A DNA stretch of 64,000 nucleotides from CAUJGP01 sp964612425 (GCA_964612425.1 CAZTDX010000004.1:43906-107905), one strand, 5' to 3'. Counted from the first letter of the stretch, positions 1 through 8,663 are shown. Translations and numbers: made by a program. Notes: generated by a model from the sequence alone, not told the origin.

Positions 1-20
1 TTTGAGTAATTAAATTTTAA

Positions 21-695
21 TTAATAGTAGTTGTAGCCTTGGTAATTGAGGACGCACACTCCAGGACCACTTTGCGAGTAGCTTCCACCACCACCAGAGT
101 TGCTCAGAGAACGGCAGACTGCGCCTGGACCACAAGAGTTTTGTGAACCGATATCGCACGATAAAATTGCAGAGTAGGGGCAACTGTTTCCAGCACCGTA
201 TCCATAACTACCGTAACCGTAGTTATTATACCCACCATTATAGCTATTGTAACCTGGATAATAGCTGTTTGCCGAAGATTGATATTTATTCCACTGAAGT
301 GTTGTTGAGTTCCAAGTATACATCAAAAATCGAGTGGGATTCGTGTAATTGTAAGTTTGAGGAATGTTGGCATTATTAATACAACCCAAACCCCAATTAC
401 TGTTGTAGACGGGATATCCTGATTGACCGCATCCACAGAAGCCGTTGGAATAATTATTAGTTAAACCATTTACGTAGAGATTGTAATCGTAGGCGAAGAA
501 TCCATAGTAGCTTGCGTAATTGTAATTACATTGCCCTTGATAGTTGTTGGGACTAAGGAGGCAAATACTTGTCGGTACGCCAGCAACGTTGGGATCCATG
601 TTGTTGCCACGTCCTCTATTGTTGTTGCAAGCATTCTGAGTAAATGCAAACAACAATAGTATTGCTATAAAAGAAAATTTATATAGGTTTTTCAT
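21..695 (-). CDS. Tyr/Asn/Gly-rich, Cys-containing putative lipoprotein
   Basis: I do not recognise the family. The 224-aa product has a basic start (MKNLYK), a hydrophobic stretch and then QNAC with Cys at residue 23. This fits a lipoprotein signal peptide, although the lipobox is not canonical. The mature part is unusually rich in Tyr, Asn and Gly (YGYGSYGYG-type runs around residues 150-170). About ten further Cys are scattered through it, including a C-terminal group (CPYS, SCDI, NSCGPGAVC, GVCV) that suggests disulphides. An envelope or surface location is inferred. An AGGAGG-type ribosome binding site lies just upstream of the ATG. A weak TTTGAG...CTCAAA inverted repeat lies further upstream at about 775-792. 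The rest of the gap up to 891 shows nothing else. Confidence 0.6.
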   Translation of the reverse strand: MKNLYKFSFIAILLLFAFTQNACNNNRGRGNNMDPNVAGVPTSICLLSPNNYQGQCNYNYASYYGFFAYDYNLYVNGLTNNYSNGFCGCGQSGYPVYNSNWGLGCINNANIPQTYNYTNPTRFLMYTWNSTTLQWNKYQSSANSYYPGYNSYNGGYNNYGYGSYGYGAGNSCPYSAILSCDIGSQNSCGPGAVCRSLSNSGGGGSYSQSGPGVCVLNYQGYNYY

Positions 696-891
696 AATAA
701 AACCTCCTCCAAGGTTCTACTATTGCCTTTCCACAAACTGTGCCAACCCATTTTATTCCTCATCTTTGTTTTAATTTGAGATGAGACTCAAAATGGGGGG
801 CTACTTATGTTGCTTTTAGAAATATCGACAAATTTTGTAAAATCGACTGTCTAAAGTGCGAAAAATGTAATTCGGTCTATCTTTATGAAAA

Positions 892-2733
892 TTACGCCAT
901 TTCATATTGAGGTTCTTTCTGTTGATGACGCTCACTTCGTTTTGCATGGTGGCTTTGATTCTTGTGATAGTATCTGATTGCCGCTTCTTTTTGTCGATGG
1001 GAACTGAAATGAGAGATCCGTTTTAAGTACCCAATCACACGCGTGGCATGATCAACATTTTCAGAGTGGCATTTGGGACAGAAGTGTAATGTTTTTTTAT
1101 CTATATGGGAGCATTCATTACAAATTGTAATTTTGACGTTGATGCACCAATAATTACATCCTGCTTTTGCCGCCGCATTAATGAGTTTTCGATAGGCTTC
1201 TTCTGTAAGTATTTCTTCGAGATTGAGGTGGAGGGCTGAACCACCATCAAGGTACTTCATAAAGTCTTTTCCATGTAAATCGATTTTATCGAGTGCATTA
1301 ATGGAGTCATCCTCTACGGGGTAAAAATAAGAATTATAGCAGTCTCTGGGAACGAAAAAACCGTCATGTCGATCCCATTGAGCATTTTTGACGCCGAGGT
1401 TTTCTGCGGGTACAAATTCAGTGTTGAATAAGTAGTGTGTTTTTTCTTTGGCTCGATTATTTTCTTCAAAAATCCCTTTTAAGATAGATTGGACAAAATC
1501 TCGATATTCGGAATTGTTTCCAACATTGATATTATTAAACTCTGCGGCCTCAACCATTCCATTGATTCCGATGGTTAAAAATTGTTGTTGGAGATGAATG
1601 AAGCCGGCTTTATATGCTGTCAAGAGATTGGCGTTTTCATATTCTTCCATGATTTTTCGATAGGCAATCAGGTATTGATGAATTTTTTTAACCTGCTCTC
1701 GGACATCGAGACCTTTTTGAATGATGCGATTGAGGTTCATTGTGATGACTTTAATGGACCCCGTGGCCACACCACCAGCTCCTAAAGAGTAGCTAAATTG
1801 GTTTTGTTTAATCTCATTTCGAAGGCGACAACAACTGGCTAAGCTATCGGCGGACTCACTCAAGTACATAAAAAAGCTACTGCCCTCACTGAGTTGTTTA
1901 GCGCACATATCTCTAAAATTTTTATCTTTAGGTTCGTCATTTTCGACAAGCATCGCAGCAGTAACGACAGGGAAGGTTAAAATGGCTTTATTGCGCTCTT
2001 TATTAAACCAACTTAAGAAAAAGTCTTGAAGCATTTCGATGGTATTCCATTGGGGGCGATCGCCATCGGGAAACACAAAGTCCCCAAAGAGAGAATTAAA
2101 ATAAAACTGGTCATAGAGGGAGATGTTCCAGAAGACCGATTGATAACCACGGGCTGCCGCTGGTTGATTGATGGCATAGACCACGTGTTGTAAATGATTT
2201 TGAATTTCTATCTGGTGAGTTTGAAGGTAGTTGTCTCCATAGTCTTTTCTGGCGAAGTGATCAAAGTACATCAAAAACTCAACGGTTGCTATAGCTCCGG
2301 CAAATTGAGATGAGATTGCAAAAACTAAGTTTACAAAAGCCCCGCAAAAACTTTCAATATGTTTAGGCGGTTGCGACTCGCCCCCAAGGCTCACGAGCCC
2401 TTCTGTTAAAAGGGGGTACATCGAGATAGAGGCGCAGTAGGGCTTTAAGGATGTTTCATCGTGGACATAAATTTCATGTTCTTTGATTTGTCGGAGATAT
2501 TCTTTTGAAGATTCTTCTCCGAAGAGTTCATTGAGTTTACGACATACGAGAGCGCGATTGATTTGAATATTGATGTCTTTATTGATTTCAGCCTCAAGGG
2601 TCGCAATGTTTTTTTGAGTGACATTGGCGTTGGCATCGACCGTGGAGCCATCGGCAGCGTTATTGGCCAACTTATAGTGGTCAATAAATTTTATTTTCCT
2701 TTGAAGTTGCTCCTCATTTAATTTTACAAACAT
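892..2733 (-). CDS. nrdD: anaerobic (class III) ribonucleoside-triphosphate reductase, catalytic subunit
   Basis: This enzyme reduces ribonucleotides to deoxyribonucleotides without oxygen, using a glycyl radical. The 613-aa protein shows the expected C-terminal layout: a zinc-binding quartet (C538-x2-C541 and C552-x2-C555) followed by RVIGYL, in which G568 is the likely radical glycine. C301-C302 in the SCCRLR motif and C100 are candidates for the active-site cysteines. The N-terminus enters the catalytic domain directly and I see no ATP-cone, so the usual dATP on/off regulation may be missing. E. coli NrdD is about 100 residues longer because of that domain. A His/Lys-rich tail of about 40 residues follows the radical site. 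The ATG has an AGGGAGG ribosome binding site and overlaps the 3' end of nrdG by 10 nt, so the two are probably translated together. Confidence 0.93.
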   Translation of the reverse strand: MFVKLNEEQLQRKIKFIDHYKLANNAADGSTVDANANVTQKNIATLEAEINKDINIQINRALVCRKLNELFGEESSKEYLRQIKEHEIYVHDETSLKPYCASISMYPLLTEGLVSLGGESQPPKHIESFCGAFVNLVFAISSQFAGAIATVEFLMYFDHFARKDYGDNYLQTHQIEIQNHLQHVVYAINQPAAARGYQSVFWNISLYDQFYFNSLFGDFVFPDGDRPQWNTIEMLQDFFLSWFNKERNKAILTFPVVTAAMLVENDEPKDKNFRDMCAKQLSEGSSFFMYLSESADSLASCCRLRNEIKQNQFSYSLGAGGVATGSIKVITMNLNRIIQKGLDVREQVKKIHQYLIAYRKIMEEYENANLLTAYKAGFIHLQQQFLTIGINGMVEAAEFNNINVGNNSEYRDFVQSILKGIFEENNRAKEKTHYLFNTEFVPAENLGVKNAQWDRHDGFFVPRDCYNSYFYPVEDDSINALDKIDLHGKDFMKYLDGGSALHLNLEEILTEEAYRKLINAAAKAGCNYWCINVKITICNECSHIDKKTLHFCPKCHSENVDHATRVIGYLKRISHFSSHRQKEAAIRYYHKNQSHHAKRSERHQQKEPQYEMA

Positions 2734-3161
2734 ATTGAGACCTCCCTGTTATAATGAATCTGCTGGTTTGTGTTTGGTGAATTTAGACCGCCGAGTTCCA
2801 TTCTCCACGGTCCAGTTTTAATAATATTGAGTTCAGCTTTTAATGCTTGCGGAAGTTCTCCTAGCTCTCTTCCTGTGTAGAGTGCGGTTTTCAGTTGCTT
2901 TTTTCTAGCATAATGGGCCCACATTGTGAGTTCTTTTGGTTCCCACTCTCCTCCCATAAAAAGCACACAGCTGATTTTTCCTTTGTATTTTTCGGTTAAA
3001 TCTTCAAGGAGTGATGAAGTAAAGGGGCTTCCATTTTTAGGATTCCAGAGTTCAGGTGAGTGACACCCTGGGCATCGAAGGGAGCACCCCGTAAAGTAAA
3101 TACCGAGTGATATTTCGTCGGGGATTTCTTGAAAGAGGATGTCGTACTTGTAGTAGTTCAT
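2724..3161 (-). CDS. nrdG: anaerobic ribonucleotide reductase activating protein (radical SAM)
   Basis: NrdG is a small radical-SAM enzyme that uses S-adenosylmethionine and a 4Fe-4S cluster to create the glycyl radical on NrdD. The 145-aa length is typical. The cluster motif C26-x3-C30-x2-C33 (CSLRCPGC) follows YFTG, as in other NrdG proteins, and FMGGEW matches the conserved GGE region that binds the SAM amino group. It is the first gene of a two-gene operon with nrdD (10-nt overlap). It diverges from a Crp/Fnr-type gene, and the 179-nt gap between them holds an FNR-like palindrome. Confidence 0.93.
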   Translation of the reverse strand: MNYYKYDILFQEIPDEISLGIYFTGCSLRCPGCHSPELWNPKNGSPFTSSLLEDLTEKYKGKISCVLFMGGEWEPKELTMWAHYARKKQLKTALYTGRELGELPQALKAELNIIKTGPWRMELGGLNSPNTNQQIHYNREVSICL

Positions 3162-3291
3162 GCCTCTTAGGTTTTATGATAAAACAAAATAAGACACTAC
3201 CTATTGTGGTGAATGGTGATATAAAACACTATATATGTCATTTCGCTAGACTAAAGTTTGATCTTTAATGTAGCACATTTTAAGTATCAAT

Positions 3292-3305
3292 ATGATCTAG
3301 ATCAT
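3292..3305. promoter_or_regulatory. FNR/CRP-type operator palindrome
   Basis: The 14 bases read ATGATCTAGATCAT, a perfect palindrome. The core TGAT-N4-ATCA matches the FNR/Anr/Dnr operator (TTGAT-N4-ATCAA) at four of five positions in each half. It lies between the divergent nrdG and crp/fnr-type genes, about 36 nt before the ATG at 3341. Control of nrdGD and autoregulation are inferred from position and palindrome only. Confidence 0.6.
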
Positions 3306-3340
3306 TCTTCGACAATTCAATCTAAGCTAGTCTTCAAGGT

Positions 3341-4024
3341 ATGAAAAACAAAATGGATTTACTGAGAGTTATTAGTTCCTTGGGTTTAACGGGTATCCTC
3401 ACGGAGAATTTTTTAAGACAGAATCATCGTGTCTTGATGTGTGATCCGAGAGAAATTGTATTTAAAAAAGGGGACCCCGTAAATTTTATTTATTTGATCC
3501 TATATGGCTCAATTCGATTGCAGAATTCAGATCTGCCCCAGGAGGATAAAGTGATTTATGCCTTTCGAAGAGCTGGGACCTTGCTGGGGATTTTCACCTA
3601 TTTAGAAAAAAGTCATCATCATACGGCAACGGCTGTTTGCATGGAAAATACATCGCTACTAGAAATTCCTGCGGATTACTTTTTAAATGAAGTTTACTCC
3701 CACGCGCCCCTCCGAGAAGAAGTTCATCGCCAAATTGCTCAAAATTTTAAAGAGCTTCAATATGATCGCGAAATGCAAAGAGCGACAACCCCTGTTCGTC
3801 TTGCGCACTTTTTGGTTAAACTTTTAGATTTTCAAACAGACTTGCAAAGTCGTTCGATTTTAATGAAGCTCACTAAAAAAGATTTAGCTAAAAAAATTGG
3901 CTCTGAGCCAGAAACCGTAGTGAGATTATTAAGTGAGTGGAGTCGTAAGGGAATTATTAAAAATAAAAATCGAATGATTGAAATTTGCAATTTGCAAGAG
4001 CTTCAGCGATTAGCTCAAGTGTGA
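3341..4024 (+). CDS. Crp/Fnr-family transcriptional regulator
   Basis: The 227-aa protein has the standard family layout. An N-terminal cyclic-nucleotide-binding-type beta-roll covers about residues 30-125 (IVFKKGDPVNFIYLILYGSIR). A dimer helix follows, then a C-terminal winged HTH (about 180-212, LTKKDLAKKIG then EPETVVRLLSEW). The recognition helix carries E-x3-R (ETVVR), as in FNR/Dnr/FixK proteins that read TGAT half-sites. This agrees with the palindrome just upstream. There is no N-terminal Cys cluster (only isolated Cys), so it is not a classic 4Fe-4S FNR. A haem/NO-sensing Dnr-like or ligand-free type is possible. The divergent arrangement suggests it regulates anaerobic dNTP synthesis; this is inference. 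Confidence 0.85.
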   Translation: MKNKMDLLRVISSLGLTGILTENFLRQNHRVLMCDPREIVFKKGDPVNFIYLILYGSIRLQNSDLPQEDKVIYAFRRAGTLLGIFTYLEKSHHHTATAVCMENTSLLEIPADYFLNEVYSHAPLREEVHRQIAQNFKELQYDREMQRATTPVRLAHFLVKLLDFQTDLQSRSILMKLTKKDLAKKIGSEPETVVRLLSEWSRKGIIKNKNRMIEICNLQELQRLAQV

Positions 4025-4042
4025 TTATAATTCCTGTTTAAT

Positions 4043-5479
4043 TTATTGCGCTGTGATTATATCATCAAAAGAAATGAGTTTAAAAAAGAATGAATTGATT
4101 TCTTCAAAATGAGGTGGATAGATTTCTCCCGCAAAAATCAATACGGGGTGAACAGACGTTCGTTTGGGAAGAGTAAGTACCTTTAGTTTTTTCATAACTT
4201 CAGTAATAATTCTTTTGTCGATGACTTTTTGAGATTTGATTTCGCAAACAAAAAAGGAGTTCATTTGAGTTCCTATAAGTAAGTCGACCTGGCAGGCACC
4301 CTTATTAGATTGAATTTTATTTTGTTTGTAGGGCGATGAGAATAAAATTTCATTAGTCTCTAATTCTAATAATTGGTGAATTAAGGATCGGTTTGCGAGG
4401 ATTAAATTTTCAAACTGATAGCCTAGCAGTCCTTCAATATTTTTTATTTCTCGAAGTGACTTAATAACCCTAGATTTTTTATTAATCTGCTCTTTGAGGG
4501 GTTCAATGTTTTTTAAATAAAACCGAAGGTAATTGTCTTTCACTCTTAAATGACTTAGTTTTGACATAACTCCATCAGGTTTATAATAATAGTCTCGACT
4601 TAAAAATCCTGATAACTCAAGTAAATGAATGTAGTGATGAATTTCTTCATTATAAGCTCGGCCTATTTTTTTAGAAGCGTCCGACGGACTCAACTTTGAA
4701 TCCAAACAAGCTCTAATAATTTTCTCTAGTATCTTTGATTTTCTTTCAAAAATTTCAGTAAAGATTTTTTCAAAATCATTAAATAAAATACCCTCTTTTG
4801 TATAGCAAAGGCGAATCAGATTTTTCTCTAGTGTTTCTGATTCAATGATTTCCTCAAGGTATTTTGGTACACCGCCCATAATGGAAAGAGCCAAAAGTTT
4901 TTCAGAGGAGTTTATTTTTAAATGCTTTTTTTGAAAAAATTCATTAGATTCTATGAGCGACAACTCCTCTAGATTGATTTCGAGTGAGAGACGTCCTTCA
5001 AAGTTCATATTTTTGATAATATTATCTTCAATCCAAGATGATACTGAACCACAAACAATAAGGATGAGTTTGGGATTTTTTTTAAAAATAATATCCCAGC
5101 ATTCTTTAAGTGATGAGGCAAAAGCTGGATCAAATTGTCCCATCCACGAAATTTCATCTAAAAAAATAAGGTGCTCACCTTTTTTTGTATATTCACCAAG
5201 TTTAAATAAGGCCTCTGACCAGGACTCGAAATAGTGACGATCCTTTTTAAAATGCTGAGCTAATCGTTGAGAAAAATGATCCAACTGGGTTCTATTGTTA
5301 ACGCCTTTGGCAGGGGCAAGTCCTTGAATTGATATAAAATTTTTAAAACATTTCCCGTATTCTTCAATTAAAGTGCTTTTGCCAACTCTTCTTCGTCCAA
5401 GGACGCAGACTAAACTCGATGTTTTTTTATCTTTTAATTTTTGTAATTGCTTGAGTTCATTTTTTCGACCAATAAACAT
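4043..5479 (-). CDS. AAA ATPase with C-terminal nuclease-like domain (ATPase_2/DUF234 type)
   Basis: This is a 478-aa P-loop ATPase starting MFIGRKNEL. Walker A is GRRRVGKST (about residues 28-36) and Walker B is HLIFLDEISWM. A winged-helix region follows. The C-terminus (about 415-445) has QVDLLIG...FFVCEIKSQ, the D...ExK pattern of PD-(D/E)xK nuclease-like DUF234 domains. Family members are widespread in bacteria and archaea, but their cellular role is poorly defined. The reading frame extends 33 codons further upstream, but that part runs through a hairpin repeat. I chose the internal ATG at 5477-5479, which starts the conserved motif and follows a modest AGGCAC site. The gene converges on the Crp/Fnr-type gene with an 18-nt gap. 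Confidence 0.8.
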   Translation of the reverse strand: MFIGRKNELKQLQKLKDKKTSSLVCVLGRRRVGKSTLIEEYGKCFKNFISIQGLAPAKGVNNRTQLDHFSQRLAQHFKKDRHYFESWSEALFKLGEYTKKGEHLIFLDEISWMGQFDPAFASSLKECWDIIFKKNPKLILIVCGSVSSWIEDNIIKNMNFEGRLSLEINLEELSLIESNEFFQKKHLKINSSEKLLALSIMGGVPKYLEEIIESETLEKNLIRLCYTKEGILFNDFEKIFTEIFERKSKILEKIIRACLDSKLSPSDASKKIGRAYNEEIHHYIHLLELSGFLSRDYYYKPDGVMSKLSHLRVKDNYLRFYLKNIEPLKEQINKKSRVIKSLREIKNIEGLLGYQFENLILANRSLIHQLLELETNEILFSSPYKQNKIQSNKGACQVDLLIGTQMNSFFVCEIKSQKVIDKRIITEVMKKLKVLTLPKRTSVHPVLIFAGEIYPPHFEEINSFFFKLISFDDIITAQ

Positions 5480-5501
5480 TTTAGTGCCTACTTTATGTAT
5501 T

Positions 5502-5605
5502 ATCAAAGTCGCATGCAAATCAAGAAACTTTGATTTACATGCGACTTTGATGATACCTAAAAGTCGCATGCAAATCAAGAAACTTTGATTTACATGCGAC
5601 TTTTA
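5502..5605. repeat. two tandem copies of a hairpin-forming repeat
   Basis: There are two copies, at 5502-5551 and 5558-5605. Each has the form AAAGTCGCATG...CATGCGACTTT with an inner AAATCAA/TTGATTT pairing and a GAAAC-type loop, giving a near-perfect stem of about 18-22 bp with one mismatch. The copies are nearly identical and 6 nt apart. They separate the AAA ATPase gene from epmB and overlap the last codons of epmB. They may act as a bidirectional terminator or mRNA-stabilising element, or may be a REP-like mobile element. No other copy was found in the window by eye. Confidence 0.85.
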
Positions 5606-6570
5606 AAGGGCATGCCCTGTTCTTCTCGCACCAATTTAGGGACCAAATACCCTGGAAGTTTACAGGAAAGGTCGTGGTAAATCATTTTGGCGTTTTCGTC
5701 ACTGACTTCAAAATGCTGAGTTCCTTGAGTGCGGTCGAGAAGGTGGAGATAGTAGGGGAGAATGCCATTTTCAAAAAGACTTTGACTCAGTTTAGCTAAG
5801 ACGAAAGCATTATCATTAATACCCTTCAACAGGACCGACTGATTTAATAATGTTATGCCAGTCTCTCGGAGTCGTTTTATTGAATCTATCACTTCCTGAT
5901 TGATTTCGTTGGAGTGATTGAAATGACTGACCAAAATAACTTGCGGACCTTGTTTTTGAAACTCGTTCAAAATCTGAAGTAATTTTTCATCAAATCGTGA
6001 GGGCAAAACTGAAAGCAGTCGTGAGTGAAGTCGCCATCGTTTGATTTGAGGAATACTTAAAATTTCTTGAGCCCAGGATTGAAGTGTGTCGTTCGTTAAG
6101 AGTAGAGGGTCGCCGCCACTAAAAATCAATTCTTCAATGGTGGGGTCTTCATGAATGAGCTTAAATAAAAATTCTTTAGATGAAGCCGAAATAACTTGGT
6201 TTTCGTAGGGAAAATGACGACGAAAACAGTAACGGCAGTGCACCGCACAAGCTCCCGTCATAATAACCAAAACTCGGCCATGATATTTTTGAATGACCCC
6301 TCTACTTTTTGAAGCTGATAAATCTCCTACGGCATCACTGAAAAAATGAGGAGAATTTATATTTTCTTGGAGCTGTGGTAATATTTGAAGAAGCAAAGGA
6401 TCGTTAGGATTACCTTTTTCTATCCGCTGTGCAAAGGAGCGCGGAACTTTTAATGGAAAGTTAGATTGGTAAAGGAGATTTAAATTTTTTGAATTTATAT
6501 TCAAGTCATCCAAAAGCGCTTCGACATTGCGATATCCCTCTTGAAGTTCCTTTTGCCATTGGTTGATCAT
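5590..6570 (-). CDS. epmB: EF-P beta-lysylation protein EpmB (lysine 2,3-aminomutase-like)
   Basis: EpmB converts (S)-alpha-lysine to (R)-beta-lysine, which EpmA attaches to translation factor EF-P. The 326-aa protein has the radical-SAM motif C108-x3-C112-x2-C115 (CAVHCRYC), followed by FRRHFPYE and FSGGDPLLL as in the lysine-aminomutase family. The PLP lysine is K312 in VPKLVREEQG. The length fits EpmB rather than the longer catabolic lysine 2,3-aminomutases. An EF-P gene with a lysine at the modification site lies at about 26 kb. The extreme C-terminus (KSRM and the TAA stop) is encoded inside the hairpin repeat, so the original end of the gene may have been replaced. Confidence 0.9.
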   Translation of the reverse strand: MINQWQKELQEGYRNVEALLDDLNINSKNLNLLYQSNFPLKVPRSFAQRIEKGNPNDPLLLQILPQLQENINSPHFFSDAVGDLSASKSRGVIQKYHGRVLVIMTGACAVHCRYCFRRHFPYENQVISASSKEFLFKLIHEDPTIEELIFSGGDPLLLTNDTLQSWAQEILSIPQIKRWRLHSRLLSVLPSRFDEKLLQILNEFQKQGPQVILVSHFNHSNEINQEVIDSIKRLRETGITLLNQSVLLKGINDNAFVLAKLSQSLFENGILPYYLHLLDRTQGTQHFEVSDENAKMIYHDLSCKLPGYLVPKLVREEQGMPFKSRM

Positions 6571-6594
6571 AGTTATTTAGGTCCAATTAAATAA

Positions 6595-7386
6595 TTAAAA
6601 GTAGAGGCGTATACCAACTAAAGAACCTTGTATAGATTTTTTTGTCGTTACAGTATTTAATGTTTGAACTTCATTTTCTGTATAAACGCCTCCAAAGACT
6701 CTCAGGGCTTCAAAATCAATAAAAAGAAGGGCTTTTTGCTCAGAGCCTGTTAAGTCACCCCAGGTAGGGTTATTCGTGATGGGATAAAATGATTTTAAAT
6801 AATAAGAAAGGCCAAAGTGAGAATTAAAATAAAGGGTTAAATCTAACTGCCCCAAAGTTTGCGTGCGCAGAGGGAGTAAAGTATTATTATTGTAGCGCCT
6901 TGTTTTTTGCCCCAGGCTGAGTGTGAAATGAGAAGATTGATCGGCGGCTCCAAGAAGTCGCATATGAAAGAGCAGGGTATTATCGATAAGACCTTCTTCG
7001 GCATTATTGGTGTTTTGAAATTCTAAGCCAACGAGCGTCGCGTAAGCAGCAAAAGCTCCACTGAGAGTTTTATAATCATCATTAGAACCAGAACTTTTAA
7101 CGCTGTAATCGTGTTGCTGAAGTTCAATAAAAAATTCATAGGGGGTTGGGGTGTGCATTTGGAGCCACTGATCCATGAGTTTGTTTCGTTCTTTTTGGGC
7201 CAACCATTCTTGAAGCGTCCATCGTTGAAGATTTTTTTTATCAGCTTTGGACCCCATTTTGTCCTCTGCATGGAGAAGAGAAAACGGTAGCATCAAAGCA
7301 AAAAAGACGAGGAGTATATTCCAAATGAACTTTTGAAAAAGGTTTGAGTGTGTAAAAAGTTTTTTTAGGGTTCGGTGCATTCCCAT
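6595..7386 (-). CDS. secreted protein, probable outer-membrane beta-barrel
   Basis: I do not recognise a named family. The 263-aa product has a signal peptide (hydrophobic NILLVFFALMLPFSLLHA, cleavage after HA near residue 40). A charged linker with KMGSKADKKNLQRW follows, then alternating polar/hydrophobic segments (FHMRLLGA, FTLSLGQKTRRY, LDLTLYFNSHFGLSYYL). It ends in a terminal aromatic strand (GSLVGIRLYF), typical of outer-membrane barrels. It overlaps the upstream lipoprotein gene by 22 nt, so the two form an operon. ATG codons at residues 1 and 3 are both possible starts. Confidence 0.6.
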   Translation of the reverse strand: MGMHRTLKKLFTHSNLFQKFIWNILLVFFALMLPFSLLHAEDKMGSKADKKNLQRWTLQEWLAQKERNKLMDQWLQMHTPTPYEFFIELQQHDYSVKSSGSNDDYKTLSGAFAAYATLVGLEFQNTNNAEEGLIDNTLLFHMRLLGAADQSSHFTLSLGQKTRRYNNNTLLPLRTQTLGQLDLTLYFNSHFGLSYYLKSFYPITNNPTWGDLTGSEQKALLFIDFEALRVFGGVYTENEVQTLNTVTTKKSIQGSLVGIRLYF

Positions 7387-7646
7387 ATGGCTCCGGTGGG
7401 AAAAGGTTTTCGTTCATCGACATTACAGTGTTTATAGTAAAAATCGAAATTATTGTACTCTCTTTGTTTGTGCGGTTTATTAAAAGTAAAATGTTCTTGT
7501 GAGTAAGCGGCCGGATGGGCGGGGGCGGAGCCTCGTTTTTCCTCAGACTCTAAATTGGAGGATGCACAAGAGGTGAGTAAACTTATTGCAATGAAGAGAA
7601 TGCTGAGAGAATTAAAAAGTTGTTTTAAAAATACAACATATTTCAT
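7365..7646 (-). CDS. small putative lipoprotein
   Basis: This 93-aa protein starts MKYVVFLKQ and has a hydrophobic stretch ending LLTSC, a good lipobox with Cys near residue 27. The mature peptide (about 66 aa) is hydrophilic and contains two more Cys (YKHCNVDE and WECTEP). The family is unknown. It is the first gene of a pair with the predicted barrel protein (22-nt overlap), which suggests a shared envelope role. The ribosome binding site is weak. The 90-nt gap to lpxC, which is transcribed away, is too short to place promoters by eye. Confidence 0.65.
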   Translation of the reverse strand: MKYVVFLKQLFNSLSILFIAISLLTSCASSNLESEEKRGSAPAHPAAYSQEHFTFNKPHKQREYNNFDFYYKHCNVDERKPFPTGAIWECTEP

Positions 7647-7737
7647 ATTTAATAGTATCTATTGAGCTTGTCCCGAAGCACAAGTAATATTAGAATTGAT
7701 CTCGTTACAGGAGTTCAATCAAATTGAAAGGTGTTGC

Positions 7738-8646
7738 ATGTTCCTACAAAGAACATTGAGACGAAGTACAACGGTTACTGGGATTGGGTTGCATACAGGA
7801 AAGCCTTGTCAGCTGAGCTTTCGTCCAGCTCCCACAGATATTGGTATTCATGTCATCAAAAAAATGGAGAATGGTCGCTCGCCTTCTGTTCGTGTTTTTG
7901 CCGAAAATGTTAAAGCGACAACGAATGCAACAACTATTGGGACTTCGGAGTTTTCCGTTTCAACGGTAGAGCATTGTCTTTCGACCTTGGCAGCCCTTAG
8001 AATCGATAATGCTTTTATTGAAATTGAAGGCCCTGAATTACCTATTTTAGATGGAAGCAGTTTGCAGTTTTTGCAAGCAATTCAAAGTGTGGGGGTGGTT
8101 GAGCAGGATCAACCCCGAAAATATATTTACATTAAAGAACCCATCGAAGTGAGTGATGGAGACAAAACAGCAGCTGTTTACCCTTATGATGGATTAAGAA
8201 TTACCTGTGCTATTGATTTTGCCCATGCGGCTATTGGTAAACAAAAAATCGATATTGATATCAATGAGGATTCCTTTGCTCGTGAGATTGCAGGGGCCCG
8301 TACCTTTGGTTTTTTAAAGGATGTGGAAAGACTTCAGTCTCAGGGGTTAGTCCTCGGCGGCAGCTACGACAATGTGATTGTATTAGATGAGGCCCGAGTT
8401 CTCAATAAGGAAGGTTTACGATATCCTGATGAATTTGTTCGCCATAAAGTTTTAGATGCCCTTGGGGATTTAGTCACCTTGGGTGCTCCTTTAATGGGCC
8501 ATTTAGTATTGTATAAGGCGGGTCATGATATATTGAACCGGCTTGTCAGAAAAATTTTACAGTTGCCAGAAATGACGATTCCCTTTGAAATGGCTGAACC
8601 AACCTATGAACTGGATGCTGATCACTTGCCATGGCAAATGATTTAG
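7738..8646 (+). CDS. lpxC: UDP-3-O-acyl-N-acetylglucosamine deacetylase
   Basis: LpxC catalyses the committed zinc-dependent deacetylation step of lipid A synthesis in the cytoplasm. The metal ligands are visible: H79 in STVEHCLSTL, and H236 and D240 in RHKVLDALGDL. The general-acid histidine H263 lies in LYKAGHDILNRL. The conserved ELPILDGSS is also present. The frame can start 14 codons earlier at a TTG (7696). I chose the ATG at 7738 because AAAGGTG lies 5 nt before it, MFLQRTL is the usual start, and H79 then falls at the same number as in E. coli LpxC. At 302 aa the length is typical. It shows that the organism makes LPS. ald follows after 17 nt. Confidence 0.95.
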   Translation: MFLQRTLRRSTTVTGIGLHTGKPCQLSFRPAPTDIGIHVIKKMENGRSPSVRVFAENVKATTNATTIGTSEFSVSTVEHCLSTLAALRIDNAFIEIEGPELPILDGSSLQFLQAIQSVGVVEQDQPRKYIYIKEPIEVSDGDKTAAVYPYDGLRITCAIDFAHAAIGKQKIDIDINEDSFAREIAGARTFGFLKDVERLQSQGLVLGGSYDNVIVLDEARVLNKEGLRYPDEFVRHKVLDALGDLVTLGAPLMGHLVLYKAGHDILNRLVRKILQLPEMTIPFEMAEPTYELDADHLPWQMI

Positions 8647-8663
8647 AAATAAGGAGCTAAGAA

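Noticed and set aside
143..379. Open frame on the + strand inside the first lipoprotein gene
   Set aside because: It is antisense to a gene with a signal peptide and ribosome binding site. Its own sequence is low-complexity and lacks a ribosome binding site.
3341..4024. Classic oxygen-sensing FNR
   Set aside because: The N-terminal Cys cluster is missing, so only the broader Crp/Fnr family is claimed.
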